Assembly: GCA_021234155.1 (NCBI GenBank)
Contig: JAJEKV010000015.1
Location: forward strand, 2,824,852 to 2,888,851
Length of the DNA stretch: 64,000 nt
Reading direction: 5' to 3'
From: Isoetes taiwanensis
Lineage: Eukaryota > Streptophyta > Lycopodiopsida > Isoetales > Isoetaceae
Part shown: positions 32,448 to 45,501 of the stretch, piece by piece
How the letters are laid out: every line of letters begins with the position of its first letter
How positions within the stretch are numbered: the stretch's first letter is position 1
Position numbers and translations under genes: made by a program
The notes under the pieces: model-generated
Database searches by the model: none
Told to the model about the DNA's origin: nothing
The model's input: only the letters and a program-made list of their open reading frames with translations

Positions 32448-32919
32448 CCTGCAGCAACTTTCTCATCAACAAGTCAACATTACTCTTAGCCATGCTGGAC
32501 CACAATGCAATCTCAAATTTTGAAAAACACCATTCTAAGAACTCCGTAATCCGTGCCCGGAAGGCTAGCGCTTTTGAAGGTTCAATTTCGGAGGGTCACT
32601 CCGGGCTCTACCGATGAGGGATCCTCTCTTTCAAGTCATAAAACTTGCCTAAAACCCCATTAAAATCGAACAAGGAGAATTTCAGTTAACCTCTTGGTTT
32701 TTCTTGGTTGAGGTTGTATTGGACCTCGTTGGAGCGATGCATCTTGTCCAGATCCGGGGTTTCTTTGTCAACTTCATCACACATCGCATTTGGCTCATGT
32801 TCAGCACCAAAACTTTTTCGGTGAAGGATCGTGAGAATAAATCTCAAATGAATTAATTTCTCCCCCAAAGCAGATGCACTAGGAATCTCTTCGTGATGGC
32901 TTCCGGTTCTTGATAGCAT
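32448..32919 (-). pseudogene. FCP1/NIF-type HAD phosphatase-like, N-terminal part
   Basis: Minus strand, between LINE-B and gypsy-2. Near 32648-32671 it reads FDFNGVLG, the HAD motif I in the D-x-N-G form typical of plant FCP1-like proteins. Near 32450-32562 it reads ARITEFLEWCFSKFEIALWSSMAK, with WSS as motif II, ending KLLQ at the LINE-B junction. The upstream stretch (32700-32919) encodes a charged region with EEIPSASALGEKLIHLRF. Stops and shifts separate the blocks. Together with 17590-17971 this makes one HAD domain, interrupted once inside the domain (LINE-B) and once upstream of it (gypsy-2). Confidence 0.85.
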
Positions 32920-35347
32920 TGTTAGCCCTAAAACACGGAATTTTAGCCTAACCTCAAAGGAAGTGTAAACAAACCGGTCAGGGACCTCCGGATCACTTAG
33001 GGTGATCAATCCTTAATCATATAAAGCAAAAGAACTCAATTTCAAATCTTTGGTTTTGTCAAAATCACTCTGAGTCCACGAGGCGAGAAAAAAGCTGTCG
33101 AGCAAAAAAATCAATCTTGCGATCACACTCTTTAAGATTTTTGAGTTTTGGTTTTGGTATGAGTTATAGACAAGTAGAGGGAACTCTTGGTGAAAGTCCG
33201 TCTCGATTTGGATAGGGGAAGACCAAGAAAATCAATGTCAAAGTTGGTCAAAATTGGTCAATGCCAAAGCAGAGAGCCAAAATTTGCAAATATAGTTTGG
33301 TGATAAATCTTGAGTTGGAATTTGTATAAAGCGACTTCAAAATAAACTCTAGATCATGTGCATAAGGTTTTCTTGACAAGCAAACACTATGATATTTCTT
33401 GAGATGGGCCAAAGTCTCGATTTACATCCGCAGTTTATGGCAGGTTATGGAAAAACTATTTTTTTCTTTGTTTTCTTTACATATAAGCAATACTCAAACC
33501 TTTTAAAGAATGGGACACGACTATTAATTTGGATTCTACTTTAAATATCTGGTTTCTATTAGTTTAGGCAGCGAGAACAACTTGAAACAAAAGAAGATGG
33601 AAACACTATTTGTCCGGGCAATGAATATGCATTCAAATCATAAGATATCACGGGAGTTTAGAATTCTCGACAAGTAATACCTGGGATAATGCTTGAGAAC
33701 AGATCCCAAGGCATTGTCAACCGAAAACCCAAAATTATCGAAAGAGAAAATAATAAGATAATTTGAGTAGCGTAGGAGTTTTGATGTCAAATAAGTCCTA
33801 GCAGTCGGTCTTCAATCAAAATACAGTCAATCTTCAATCTCGGCGGGGATTAGCAGAATTTGAGGTAGAAACGGATCAAGAGAATATCAGAATATAGAAA
33901 TCGCCCGGATCCACAGAGGTATATCTCAGGGGGTAAAAATGATCTGTATTCCCAGTTAAAAACTGTCCTTCAAAAACCAGCTCGGTTCAATGATTTCCGG
34001 CCCTAATCGCAAGTTTCTATCAATCAAGTGCCACAAAGGGTTCGGGGTTTGGGAAAAGGTTTAGGAACTAATTTGGTGGAAATTGGCGGGATTCAATCAG
34101 GTTTAGGGCGAATTGGCGGATTGCTTGAGGTTCCTCTATTTCTTAGGGTTTATCAAAAATTCTCAAAGGCGATATATCCCACGAGGCACAACCGAGTCGC
34201 GGCTAAGGTATATAAGGAATAATGCGAGGCGACTATTAAATTCGTACCCTTGAGGGGGGACCTGCCAGGTGTCCGGCCCCCGCGCCCGCCCACGTGGAAA
34301 AATGGGGGGTGACACGGAACTATGCAAAATTAGATAGGGTAGATAGGCTAGAATAGGTTTTTTTTTTTTGTACGCATCCCAAGAAATGATATTTGAGGGG
34401 TTTCCCATGTCTTTTTTGAATTTTGAAAAGGCCAACCTAGCTATTTTTGCCAAGCTTCAAATCTAGAGTGTTTTGAGGTCAAATTGAGATACTTGAAATT
34501 TTGGCCATTTTGACCATGGTCAATGAATTTTCAACCTTGGAAATGGTGAAAAAAATCATAGGAAAAAGGGTGGAAAAATAGGAAAAAAAAAAGGCTATGG
34601 TAGGATTTAGGGTGATAGAATGAAGGTAAAATTCAAGCTTCTTTGCTCTTGAGGTTTTTCATGATCTCTTGAGAGCAATTCACAAGTGGAGGTGAGGCCA
34701 ATAAAATATAGGTAGTGAGGTAATGAAAGAAGGCATGACAGGGGTGAAAATGAGGTATATAAAAAATGAAAGGAAGGTGGATGTAGGATGGATGAAATGG
34801 ATGAAGGCTGGAACCCCTGTAGCACATGATCATATCTCAAAAGCTCAAATCATACCTTATGATGAACATAACTTTGCTCAAGGCCCTAGGGTCTTCCAAA
34901 CTTCTAAAAAGGTCTTCCAATCTTCAAGGCCAAAATAAGAGCAATTCCACTTCTAAGTGCATCTTCATATGTGTGACTTCCAAATCATGGGTGCAACTCC
35001 ATTTAGTTTCATATGAGTGAATATGAGCAACATGGTAATGACTCCTTGTATAGCTTGCAATATTCTTTTGCCACGGTCTTCAAGAAATAAGAATGTAACT
35101 AGAAAACTTCCTCAAAAGGAAAGAATTAGGCTATACAACCAAGATCCCAAGGGTCTTCAAACTTGAACCAATTTCTTCCAAACTCTAGCGGGATCAAAAT
35201 AGCACTAACTCTTACCATATGAGTGATGAGAAAGTAACTTAAGATGAAACCTCAAAAGAAACCACAAGTCTTCAAACTTTGACAAGTATCTTCCAATCTT
35301 GAAACTCTAGGTATCATGATGGTCCATGTTGCCCAAAAGGGGCAACA
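32920..35347 (-). repeat. gypsy-2 3' LTR
   Basis: 2428 bp, begins TGTTAGCC and ends GGCAACA (plus-strand reading), near-identical over its length to 42451-44881. Contains CTTATATACC on the minus strand at about 34208-34217, a candidate TATA box also present in the 5' LTR at about 43745. Confidence 0.95.
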
Positions 35348-36240
35348 TCTCCTCAAAAAAGGAAAGAATGAGGCTGGTCCCCTCGGCCTCAAAGGAAAAA
35401 AATGCTAGCGAAGGTCTTCAAAATATCAACAAGTGGTGGAGGAATAGAATTACTCTGCGGTGGTGGGAAATATGAGGCAGAGTATAAGGTAATGGAGAGA
35501 GTGATAAGAAAAAATAAGATCAAATGGAGGGTAGGACAACTCAAGGCAGGTGAATATGGAGAAAAGTGGATGAACTGCATATGACAATGATAATCAAATT
35601 AGCATGAGTGCCAAATAAAGGGATGAGTAACAATGTAGGATTAGCACTCACGAAAATTTCATATGGAAGCAAGGGCTAGATGGAAAGAGGCCAACTTAAG
35701 ACAAATAAGAGTAATGAGCAAATGGACTGAAATGACAACACTCAAAATTGTTAAAGCATAGCAAATCTCTACCCTATTTAACTAAACTTCTACTATTCAA
35801 GAAATTTGGCTCATACAACCATTGAATGTATTTCAAACTAAAAATTCAAACCTTCACACCAAAAAATTCAAACCATCGAGCTCGAACCCTAATTTGCTCC
35901 TCCTCTGCTTTCGTGCTTTCGAAAACTTCGACCTCCCTTGCCGATCATGGCTCCTTTTTCTTACCATACACCTATCACGGGACAATGTAACAGCTGATCA
36001 GAGCAATTTAGGAGTGCTTTCGAGCTTGATCCGGCCTTCTGAGGAGTACCTATTCCTTATGGTGTAATCAGACACATTGCAAGAAATGCATCTGAGATGA
36101 GAATGGGACAATGTTTTAATTAATGAAGAACCTCTTCCTCATTGGAAATTTTCAGTGCACATGCATTTAGAAGCGGTGTATATGGGAAGGCAAAATGTTG
36201 ACCAAAACTACCGACTCGAAAAGGAACTCTACAAAAAGAC

Positions 36241-36597
36241 ATGAACCATGATCACCTTGCCATGGAGTGTTTCCTTGGGCAAAAGACTTATCAAGAGAAA
36301 CTAGCGACACTGCCACGGTATCAGAACACAAAGGCTCGTGGGCGGAGAATTTTTACAAGGGAATGCATTCGGATGCTACATATGCACTACTTTTGTGTAA
36401 GCATCATCATGGTGACGGATGCTCAATTTGACGGGGTATTAGGCGGTTATACTACTCCCCACGGGATGCTAGCAGATAGCTATGGTTACTTGATGCTTCT
36501 CATGATAAAAGAGATGCATTTCAAACTCGAGAGAGAATCTCTGGGTGAAGATCATTATGTGTTTGGTACCATGGACAATTTTTTACCGGATATATAA
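36241..36597 (+). CDS. antisense reading frame between integrase and 3' LTR of gypsy-2
   Basis: 118 codons on the plus strand, opposite to gag-pol, starting MNHDHLAMECFLGQKTYQEK and ending TMDNFLPDI. The composition looks protein-like rather than random (RRIFTRECIRMLHMHYFCV). A further open stretch at 35822-36067 lies upstream in another frame. I recognise no domain. Antisense genes in this position are known from Grande-type Tat elements. Could also be chance in a decayed spacer. Confidence 0.45.
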   Translation: MNHDHLAMECFLGQKTYQEKLATLPRYQNTKARGRRIFTRECIRMLHMHYFCVSIIMVTDAQFDGVLGGYTTPHGMLADSYGYLMLLMIKEMHFKLERESLGEDHYVFGTMDNFLPDI

Positions 36598-37002
36598 CGG
36601 TCTCTTAGATCTTTTTGGATGGATCTCCTTGGACAAGATTCCTACTATCCCGCCGAGGAAATCTTGATAGCATTGGTTTTCTATGAGAGGATCCTCTCTT
36701 TTTGTAACTTGTGTACCTTTTTTTGATGAATAGAATTTTCTCTTGCTCTTTTTGAAAATGTCTGATCTTGAAAAAATATTTCTGCTTCAAACAGAACACA
36801 CAATTAGTTCACCTCAAAGGAAAAATGGTCTTGATGGCACAAGTATAAAGAAACTTGAGTACAACTAATCGGAAACAATTTAGCAATTCCAACCAACCAA
36901 AATCTACAGCTTAAGCCTCAAGGAAATAAACAAAATCAATCAAAAGAATTTTAAATCTCCAACTTCCATGACAATTAACCTATTTTAAGTTAAAATAGAT
37001 GT

Positions 37003-38348
37003 TCATATAGGAACAAAAGGCCTAAACATGCATGTTGAGGCCAATATCTTCAAATCTTTGAATATTTGTAGGATTGGGTAATTCAAACCTGTTTTGAGAT
37101 CCTTAAGCCAATAAGATGAACAGCCAGCTTCTCTTACAATCTGGTAAGGGCCTTCCCAAGGATTTTCAAATTTAGACAACTTACCTTCATTTGCAGCATC
37201 CCATTTGAGCACGAGTTCCAATGGAGCAAATTTATCCTGGAGCTTGTGAGCTGCTTTAAAAATTTCTTTGCACTCCTAGCCTTCTTAAGTAGATTGAAGT
37301 TTTACGCACCAAATCTATCCTCATCCAACTTTAGTAAAACCTCATACACGTATTTGTAATGCCTCGGTAAACTCCAAATCCAACTTGAGTGCCATCCTCA
37401 AAGAGGGGATCTCCAACTCAACAGGAATAACTGCTTCAACACCATAAACCAAACTGAAGGGAGAAGCATTAGTGGCAGTTTTAGCAGTGATTCTATGAGC
37501 CCAAAAGAGCATCATATAATTTCAAATGCCAATCTTTTTTGTTTTTGCAAACATTTTCACGTAAAATACCCTTAAGCACTTTGTTAGTGGACTCGGCTTG
37601 ACCATTTCCTTGAGGGTAATAGGGTGAGCTTTTCACATGTCGATCTTGAGGCTTGAGACAAGAATTTGAATAACCTCATTAATAAAAGTAGAGCCTCTAT
37701 CGGTCAAAAATTTTGAAAGGGATCCCAAATCTAGAACAAATGTTTTCATGCAAAAAACCTAGCGATAGTATATGCATTTGCTTTTCTCAAAGTCTTTGCC
37801 GACCATTTGGTAAATAAATCTGTAGCCACAACAATGTATTCATCTTTGGCGAAGATGAGGGATTTATAGGGCCAACATAATCTAGCCCCCAAACTTGAAA
37901 TGGGCACGGGGACACAATTCGATAAGAGGGGCGGGATGCAAAATTTTCTTACCAAAAATCGGCATTGGTGGCAAGTTTTATGACATCATAGCAATCTCTA
38001 AATAAATGAGGCCAGAAATAACCGGACCTTAATATTTTTGGCGGTTGTATCTGCTGCAAAATGACCACCACAAACACCTTTATGATTTTCGGCAAAGTAC
38101 CGGGCGACTTCATCTTCATCAACACATCTTAAGAGTACACCATCCCTATTTACCTTGCACAAGATGTCACCAACCAATGAGTAAGTCAAACATTTTAACT
38201 TAAACTTGTAAGCTTGGCTTTTTGAAAATTCAGAAGGTATCTCTTGATCTTGAAGGAATCTCGATAGGTTGTTGCCAACCTTGGCGGCATAGTTGACCGC
38301 GTCCTGCTCATTTACAACAAGGTTAGTCATTTCTTCTTCTTGTACCAC
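37003..38348 (-). pseudogene. gypsy-2 integrase
   Basis: Zinc-finger part at 38348-37998 (FAENHKGVCGGHFAADTTA, preceded by GVLLRCVDEDE). Core at 37955-37746 (KDEYIVVATDLFTKWSAKTL, carrying the first catalytic Asp). C-terminal part at 37221-37003 (KLSKFENPWEGPYQIV, then GCSSYWLKDLKTG). The middle of the core (37222-37745) is shifted but keeps blocks such as the H-S-x-PYYPQGNGQ(A/T)E equivalent near 37590. No chromodomain follows. Confidence 0.88.
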
Positions 38349-38473
38349 CTCCTCATGTTCAAAGTAGGCGCAGGTATAAACTTCGGATTGTTCAATACAT
38401 GAATAACCTTTACCTTTAAATCATAAGATTGAAGCCTACAAGCCCACCTATGAAGCTTAGGTTTTCTAATTTC

Positions 38474-39931
38474 TTACCATACAAAAAGGCATGGGGTTCT
38501 GTTTTGCATGTAGATAGTGGCTTGGGATTTTTGTAAAGATGACCACGATCTCTCGATCAAAAAGATGAGAGCAGCGACACTCCTTTCTATCTTAGCATAC
38601 TTCTCTTGGGTTTGAGACCATTGTTTGCTTGCAAAAGCAATAGGGTGTCTATCTGCAAAATGGCAACTCAAGCTGACCTTTTTAGTGATAGTTATGTAAA
38701 CTTTAAATGGTAATGAAAGGTGCGGGTTTTTAAAAGTGTAGAATGACAAATAGCCTCTATGATGCAAAAAAGCTTTTTTCACACTCATCGGTCAAACAAC
38801 AGGCCTATATTTACTTTCTCTTTTACTAACTTGGCCTACTCTAGTCAACTTAGAGATAGGACTAATAAGGTGAGAGAAATTAGGCACATACACTCTTAAG
38901 AAAGAGGTCATTCCATAAATCCCTTGACTTCTTTAATTGTCACGGGTGTTTGAAGCTTTTTAAAGCTATGATCTTCTCTTGACTACTTGAAGGCCTTTAG
39001 CGAGAAACCTCATGGCCTAAGAGCTGGCCTTTGGATGCTAAAAGATGCACTTCTTTGGGTTTAGATTAACTCAGTTTATGCGCACAATGTGAATATTCTT
39101 GTTAGCTCGAAATATGATCACTTGTATCGATTACCTAAGCATAAATCATCGGATAAACTCACGAATTGCTTTCGGGGAGTCATGTTTGCAAAGGCGGTAT
39201 CCATGGCTCTACGAAATGTGGCGGGGGCATTCATTAAGCCAAAAGGCATCCTTTTCATTGCATAAGTTCCCCCATGGGTAATGAAGGATGTCTTTGGTGA
39301 TCTTCCTTTTGATGCTAATCGATTAAAACCGGAGAAACCATCCAAAAAATGAGTACATAGACTTACCGACCACTTTGCATAAAGGATTTCTTCAAAAAGG
39401 CAAAGGGTAACAATCTTTAACGGTAGCTTTATTTAGATCTCTATAATCCACACATATTCTTAAAGAACCATTCTTTTTAGGCGGAACAATACAAAAACCC
39501 AAGAGGGGTTCACAATGTCAACTATCAATCACGATTCACGCATTTTGAATAATTCACCTTGATAAGATCTAAAAGTGAAGAATTAATTCTTCTCAACTTA
39601 CGCATAAGGGTTTGGCATCTTCTCGAACCTTAATTTCAAACTCACAAATTTTTTTATCAACCCCTTTCGAGTTCTGAATACTCCCAAGCAAAAACATCCA
39701 CCCAATCCTCAAATAACTCAACCATTTTACCTTGATCACCTTCATTATATAAGTCTCCCATTTTGGGGTCCTAGATATACCTCCTTTATGCACTTCAAGC
39801 TCTTTAAGTGATTCCTCTTGTGCTAGGTTGATAGTTAAGATGGGATGGAATTGGGAAAGCTCCTCTTCATCTAAGACATCCTCTTGAATAGCTCCTTGGG
39901 ACAAATACTCCATAAGGGTTTTTACGCACAA
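38474..39931 (-). pseudogene. gypsy-2 reverse transcriptase and RNase H
   Basis: 39345-39118 contains MDGFSGFNRLASKGRSPKTS and GTYAMKRMPFGLMNAPATF, the RT palm with its first catalytic Asp and the FGLxNAPATF block. LSDDLCLGNRYK stands in the place of YxDD. RNase H is at 38788-38474 with HPIAFASKQWSQTQEKYAKI and ERSVAALIFLIE. 39931-39593 is the protease-RT linker. Stops and shifts throughout. Confidence 0.88.
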
Positions 39932-40112
39932 TGAGTCGACTTCAAAATTCTTAGATCTAGGAATATGTAAAATCTCCCAATGATCAAAAAAAGTTAATAA
40001 TTCTCGGCTTGAGCACTCAGATCCTCCATGTCTTGATGTTTAGTTCGATATTCTCCCAAGATTTGTCTACAAACAAGTTGTGAGTCTCCATAAATAACAA
40101 TATGAGAAATAC

Positions 40113-40614
40113 TCATACACCTTGCTTCTTGTAAAACTGCAATGAGGGGCTTTGTATTCTTTGCATTAGAAGAAATATTAGGGTGAATTCTCCTATCTTA
40201 GTCATCAACTTAAAATCTGCATCCTTCAAAATATAGCGTGAAGAAGCAATCCCAGTTTTTTTTGACATACCTCCATCAAACCCGGAGATAGGCTTTTTGC
40301 CTTGATCGGGAGATTCAACATGCATGTAAGCAAAGTTGACAACCTCTTCATGTATACTAGCATCCAGGCCTAAATTGTAAACACCCAAATCTTCTTCTGT
40401 AGTATGTCCACATCTATGAACCTAATGTTAGCGAGATGGATCGAGTTTTGTTTGCGGTTTGACGAAGTTGCTCCATTGGAAATGGTGCAAGTGCCTTCGG
40501 ACCATCAGTCACGGCATCCACTGTTTTCATCCATCTCCTTCCTAATAATAGATCATAGATATTAGCTTGATTAACATTTTTCAAAATCAACAACCACAAA
40601 TGTGGCCGACACAA
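40113..40614 (-). pseudogene. gypsy-2 protease region
   Basis: VNQANIYDLLLGRRWMKTVDAV (quoted in two halves: NQANIYDLLLGRRW, KTVDAV) matches the YDLLLGRPWI element after the retropepsin active site. The active-site stretch further right is not clear. 40113-40388 is a charged linker. Confidence 0.65.
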
Positions 40615-41078
40615 TGATTCCCCACGTATTCACACGGATACATTTCTTACTATTCCCTTAGGCACAACTTTAGCATTTGAAAAAGATTTTAGAACAATGG
40701 AAGTATTATCTTCTACCTTGAGATCCGAGTGCCTTCATAACATGATAAGGCATAACATTAGAGAAGAACCTCCATCCGACAAAACTTTGTCTAGATGGGA
40801 AGTTCCTATAGTAGCACTACAAGTAAAAAGCACTGGATCTTAGGTTTGCTCGGGGCAAAGCCACGAAATATTGTTGGGGTTTCAGCAGACAACCTCTTCA
40901 ATATCTGGAGTGCTTTTGATCAACTTTTCCTGTATGATGGTGCAATTCTCGTGAGTTAATAAATCCTGGTAACCTTAGAATTTTTCATAAGTAATTCAAA
41001 TTCATCCAACTTCGAGAATCTTTTTGTTTATACCTTTGGAGGGGAGGAGGGCTATATTACGAGGATCTGATTGAAATG

Positions 41079-41780
41079 TTACCTTATGAGGTGGAAAAGG
41101 CAACCCAGATGCATTTGGATGAGCTCGCGCGATGTGCGCACAACCATAACATCTTGCTCTTCCCTGTTCTCTGCACAAGTCTCAATAAAACTTATATTTG
41201 ACATTTGTTTACCTTTATCTTGTTTTTCAAAATAAGCCTTAACAACGCAATACTTCTCCTCATGACCTATTTCCTTGCAAAAGAGCAAACAGGGACATTC
41301 TCTACCAAAGTGACCTCTTCTATGACACTTAGGACATTGCCTTGCAAAACTCTTGCTTTCGACTCTATGGTAAGGTTTACCACGGTTTGTGCATTCTGGA
41401 GGTGGGGCATCTTTTTTGTTTTTAATTGATAATTGTTTGGTAACTTCAAAAGTGCCTCGGACACTTTCTTGATCTCGATTTCATCTACGGAAACATGAGG
41501 ATCAATTCTTCAGCCTTGGACTTCTTCTTCTCTTTTTGTCTTTGCATAAGCAGGGAGCGACATTAGCAAAAATGTAAATCATGTTGAGTTCCATGATGAG
41601 GAGGATAAAATGGATCTCGATCTCTTCATCGGGAAGATAGCTTAATAGTTCGCGGATCTCGGCCTTTACAAATGTTTTATGGATAGAATCCAACTCACCA
41701 AATTTTTGTAATTTTAATAACTTCCTATAGATCCTAGGTCTAGACATCAAACCTGCGATAAAGGAAGCAACTAGGTGCAA
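41079..41780 (-). pseudogene. gypsy-2 gag/nucleocapsid
   Basis: Near 41290-41345 the minus strand reads CPKCHRRGHFGREC, a perfect CX2CX4HX4C knuckle. It is followed directly by CLLFCKEIGHEEKYC, a second knuckle with one extra residue. Upstream, 41780-41502 encodes SFIAGLMSRPRIYRKLLKLQ and IREL, the end of the capsid domain. Further gag sequence up to about 42400 is too broken to assign. Confidence 0.8.
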
Positions 41781-42430
41781 TGTTGGATGAGTAACACGAT
41801 TCTGTTACACACTAGCAAATAAGAATTAAATCTCTCCACATCTTGCTTTACACTCTCACAGGTCTAATGGAAAATGAGTTGAGTTCAAAGACAAGATCAC
41901 TGGGGTGAAGTAGCCTTACCAAACCTTGATAGAAACTTGTGTTCCAATTCATCCCCTTTGGTACCTATAGGCGGCTCAAAATCGAGGCAAAGATCTGGCC
42001 TCATCACCCTTCATGCATTTGATGAATTACGCAAACACGGAACCCTTCTTTCTCCCATGTTCTTCATAATAGTCTTCAAAGTTTTTAGAAAATGGTTGGC
42101 ATTCATGGAAGAATCATAGCAAGGGGAAAGCGGGTATAGTCAACTCAAAATGATAAGGTGCTGATGGAGAACAGTGGCGAGTTGATCTGGTTCAAAAAGT
42201 TTATGAATTTGTGAAGAAGAGGGCCTGGAGGAAATATTTGTAATATTTGTGGCCCGATAGAGGAGGCGAGGTGGAGGAATAGGCAAGTTGGGAGTATTTG
42301 TAGCATTAGTGGTAGATCGGTAGCCACTCTCATGCTTACTCCTACCAAATCTGGTTGATTTGTCTCCTCGGTGGTTCAGCGGAGACTACGAAATCTTCCT
42401 TGGTGCCATTGAGTTCAATTTCGGTAAAAA

Positions 42431-42448
42431 TCTCGGTGGGACCTCCAA
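42431..42448 (-). other. gypsy-2 primer-binding site, tRNA not identified
   Basis: TGGAGGTCCCACCGAGA on the minus strand, two bases after the 5' LTR. It starts with TGG as primer sites do, but I cannot match it with confidence to a particular plant tRNA. Confidence 0.55.
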
Positions 42449-42450
42449 AA

Positions 42451-44881
42451 TGTTAGCCTAAAACACGGAATTTTAGCCTAACCTCAAAGGAAGTGTAAAC
42501 AAACGGTGGGGGACCTCAGGATCACTTAGGGTGATCAATCCTTAATCATATAAAGCAAAAGAACTCAATTTCAAATGCTGGTTTTGTCAAAATCACTACA
42601 GTCCCACGAAGGAAAAAAAACTGTCGAGCAAAAATCAATCTTGCAAGTCACACCTTTAAGATTTTTGAGTTTTGGTTTTGGTATGAGTTATAGACAAGTA
42701 GAGGGAACTTCTTGGTGAAAGTCCGTCTCGATTTGGATGGGGAAGACCAAGAAAATCAATGTCAAAGTTCGGTCAAAATTGGTCAATGCCAAAGCAGAGA
42801 GCCAAAATTTGCAAATATAGTTTGGTGATAAATCTTGAGTTGGAATTTGTATAAAGCGACTTCAAAATAAACTCTAGATCATGTGCATAAGGTTTTCTTG
42901 ACAAGCAAACACTATGATATTTCTTGAGATGGGCCAAAGTCTCGATTTACGTCACAGGTTTATGACGGGTTATGGAAAAAACTATTTTTTCTTTGTTTTC
43001 TTTACATATAAGCAATACTCAAACCTTTTTAAAGAATGGGACACGACTATTAATTTGGATTCTACTTTAAATATCTGGTTTCTATTAGTTTAGGCAGTGA
43101 GAACAACTTGAAACAAAAGAAGATGGAAACACTATTTGTCAGGAGCAATGAATATGCATTCAAATCATAAGATATCACGGGGAGTTTAGGAATTCTCGGC
43201 AAGTAATACCGAGGATAATGCTTGAGAGCGAATCCCAAAGGCATTGTCAACCGAAAACCCAAAAATTATCGAGAAAGAGAAAATAATAAGATAATTTGAG
43301 TAGCATTAGGGAGTTTTGATGTCAAATAAGTCACAACAGAGGTCTTCAATCAAAATACAGTCAATCTTCAATCTCGGCGGATTAGCGAGAATTTGAGGTA
43401 CGGATCAAGAGAATATCGGGAATATAGAAATCGCCGGAGATCATGCAGAGGTATATCTCAGGGGTAAAAAAATGGTCTGTATTCCCAGTTAAAATCTGTC
43501 CTTCCCAAAACCAGCCTCGGTTCAATGATTTCGCCTAATCGAGCAAGTTTTCTATCAATCAAGTGCCACAAAAAGGGTTCCGGGGTTTAGAAAAAGGTTT
43601 AGGGGAACTAATTTGGGAAATTGGCGGATTCAATCAGGTTTAGGCTGGCACCTTGGATTTAGCAGGTTCTCTATTTCTTAGGGTTTATCAAAAATTCTCA
43701 AGGCGATATATCCCATGTAGCACAACCGAAGTCCGGCGGCTAAGGTATATATGAATAATGCAGAAAACTATTAAATTTTATGTGCCACGCGAGGGGACAC
43801 CAGGCCCGTGTCGGCCCTACGCCTACCGCACCCACGTGGAAAAATGGGGGTGACTTTGGAACTATAAAAATTAGATAGGGTAGATAGGCTAGAATAGGTT
43901 TTTTATTTTTGGCACGATCCCAAGAAATGATATTTGAGGGGTTTCCCATGTCTTTTTTGAATTTTGAAAAGGCCAACCTAGCTATTTTTGCCAAGCTTCA
44001 AATCTAGAGTGTTTTCAGGTCAAATTGAGATACTTGAAATTTTGGCCATTTTGACCATGGTCAATGAATTTTCAACCTTGAAATGGTGAAAAAATCATAG
44101 GAAAAGGTGGAAAAATAGGAAAAAAAGGCTATGGTAGGATTTAGGGTGATAGAATGAAGGTAAAATTCAAGCTTCTTTGCTCTTGGGGTTTTCATGATCT
44201 CTTGAGCAATTCACAAGAGGGAGGTGAGGCCAATAAAATATAGGTAGTGAGGTAATGAAAGAAGGCATGACAGGGGGTGAAAATGAGGTATATAAAAAAT
44301 GAAAGGAAGGTGGATGTAGGATGGATGAAATGGATGATTTGGAACCCCTCAGAGCACACATGATCATATCTCAAAAGCTCAAATCATACCTTATGATGAA
44401 CATAACTTTGCTCAAGGCCCTAGGGTCTTCCAAACTTCTAAAAGGTCTTCCAATCTTCAAAGGGCCCGAAAATAAGAGCAATTCCACTTCTAAGTGCATC
44501 TTCATATGTGACTTCAAATCATGGGTGCAACTCCATTTAGTTTCATATGAGTGAATATGAGCAACATGGTAATGACTCCTTGTATAGCTTGCAATATTCT
44601 TTGCACGGTCTTCAAGAAATAAGAATGTAACTAGAAAACTTCCTCAAAAGGAAAGAATTAGGCTATACAACCAAGATCCCAAGGGTCTTCCAAACTTGAA
44701 CCAATTTCTTCCAAACTCTAGCAGGATCAAAATAGCACTAACTCTTACCATATGAGTGATGAGAAAGTAACTTAAGATGAAACCTCAAAAGAAACCACAA
44801 GTCTTCCAAACTTTGACAAGTATCTTCCAATCTTGAAACTCTAGGTATCATGATAGTCCATGTTGCCCAAAAAAGGCAACA
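42451..44881 (-). repeat. gypsy-2 5' LTR
   Basis: 2431 bp, TGTTAGCC to GGCAACA, pairs with 32920-35347. Confidence 0.95.
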
Positions 44882-45075
44882 AGCATTTATCTCAACATAA
44901 TTAAAATGAGGAAGACCATGTAAAAATACAAAAAATAAATCATGTATGTGGCATCGGTGATTTCCTTGATAATGATCAGATTCGGTTCACTATCAAGTTT
45001 TTGTTTGGAGTCTCCATATGCCGGTATTTTGGGATTGACTTAGAAGTATCAAATGGGGTGAATTCTAGGTACAAG

Positions 45076-45165
45076 CTGGGAGGTATCTTGCAGTCTCGCA
45101 TAAGCGATCGAGGCGTGCATAAGCCATTTGGATATCCTTGGTCTCAAATTTACGCAATTCTGCAA
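45076..45165 (-). pseudogene. exon-like fragment of the transposon's minus-strand gene
   Basis: After the acceptor-like GTATTTGCAG the minus strand reads ELRKFETKDIQMAYARLDRL, then CETARYLP, a helical, charge-patterned segment. It lies upstream, on the gene strand, of the FCP1-like part and may be its 5' coding region. Family not recognised. Confidence 0.45.
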
Positions 45166-45501
45166 ATACTAAGTTCCGGTGGACAGCAGCGACAACATCA
45201 TTAAACATTAGTTAAAGGCACTTACTTATGTCTATTGGTTCTTGTGGTACCACTTTCGAACACCAAAAGCCAAAAAAGCCATGTCTCATCATAATGTGGG
45301 CACAAGCAGGGCTGCAGCAGGGTTCTAGAATGCAAAAACAAATTCAAAATCAATAGAGTCTTTAAGGCGAGGGTTAGATGATAATATTTACCTCAAATGG
45401 TGTGATAGACATGGAATGTGAATCTGGTCGTGCATTACGCTATCATAACTGGCAACATTTTACCCTCCCATTTCAGACAACATCCACAAAATGGACAACC
45501 T

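Larger units (their letters stand above)
32920..44881 (-). mobile_element. gypsy-2: Ty3/gypsy element, Tat/Athila-like
   Basis: 11.96 kb on the minus strand with 2.43-kb LTRs. Flanked by a perfect 5-bp target duplication AGCAT (32915-32919 and 44882-44886), so it inserted as a unit into the TIR transposon. The pol order is protease, RT, RNase H, integrase; no chromodomain is seen. The long LTRs, the 1.6-kb stretch between integrase and the 3' LTR, and an antisense frame there recall the Tat lineage. Many frameshifts. Confidence 0.93.
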
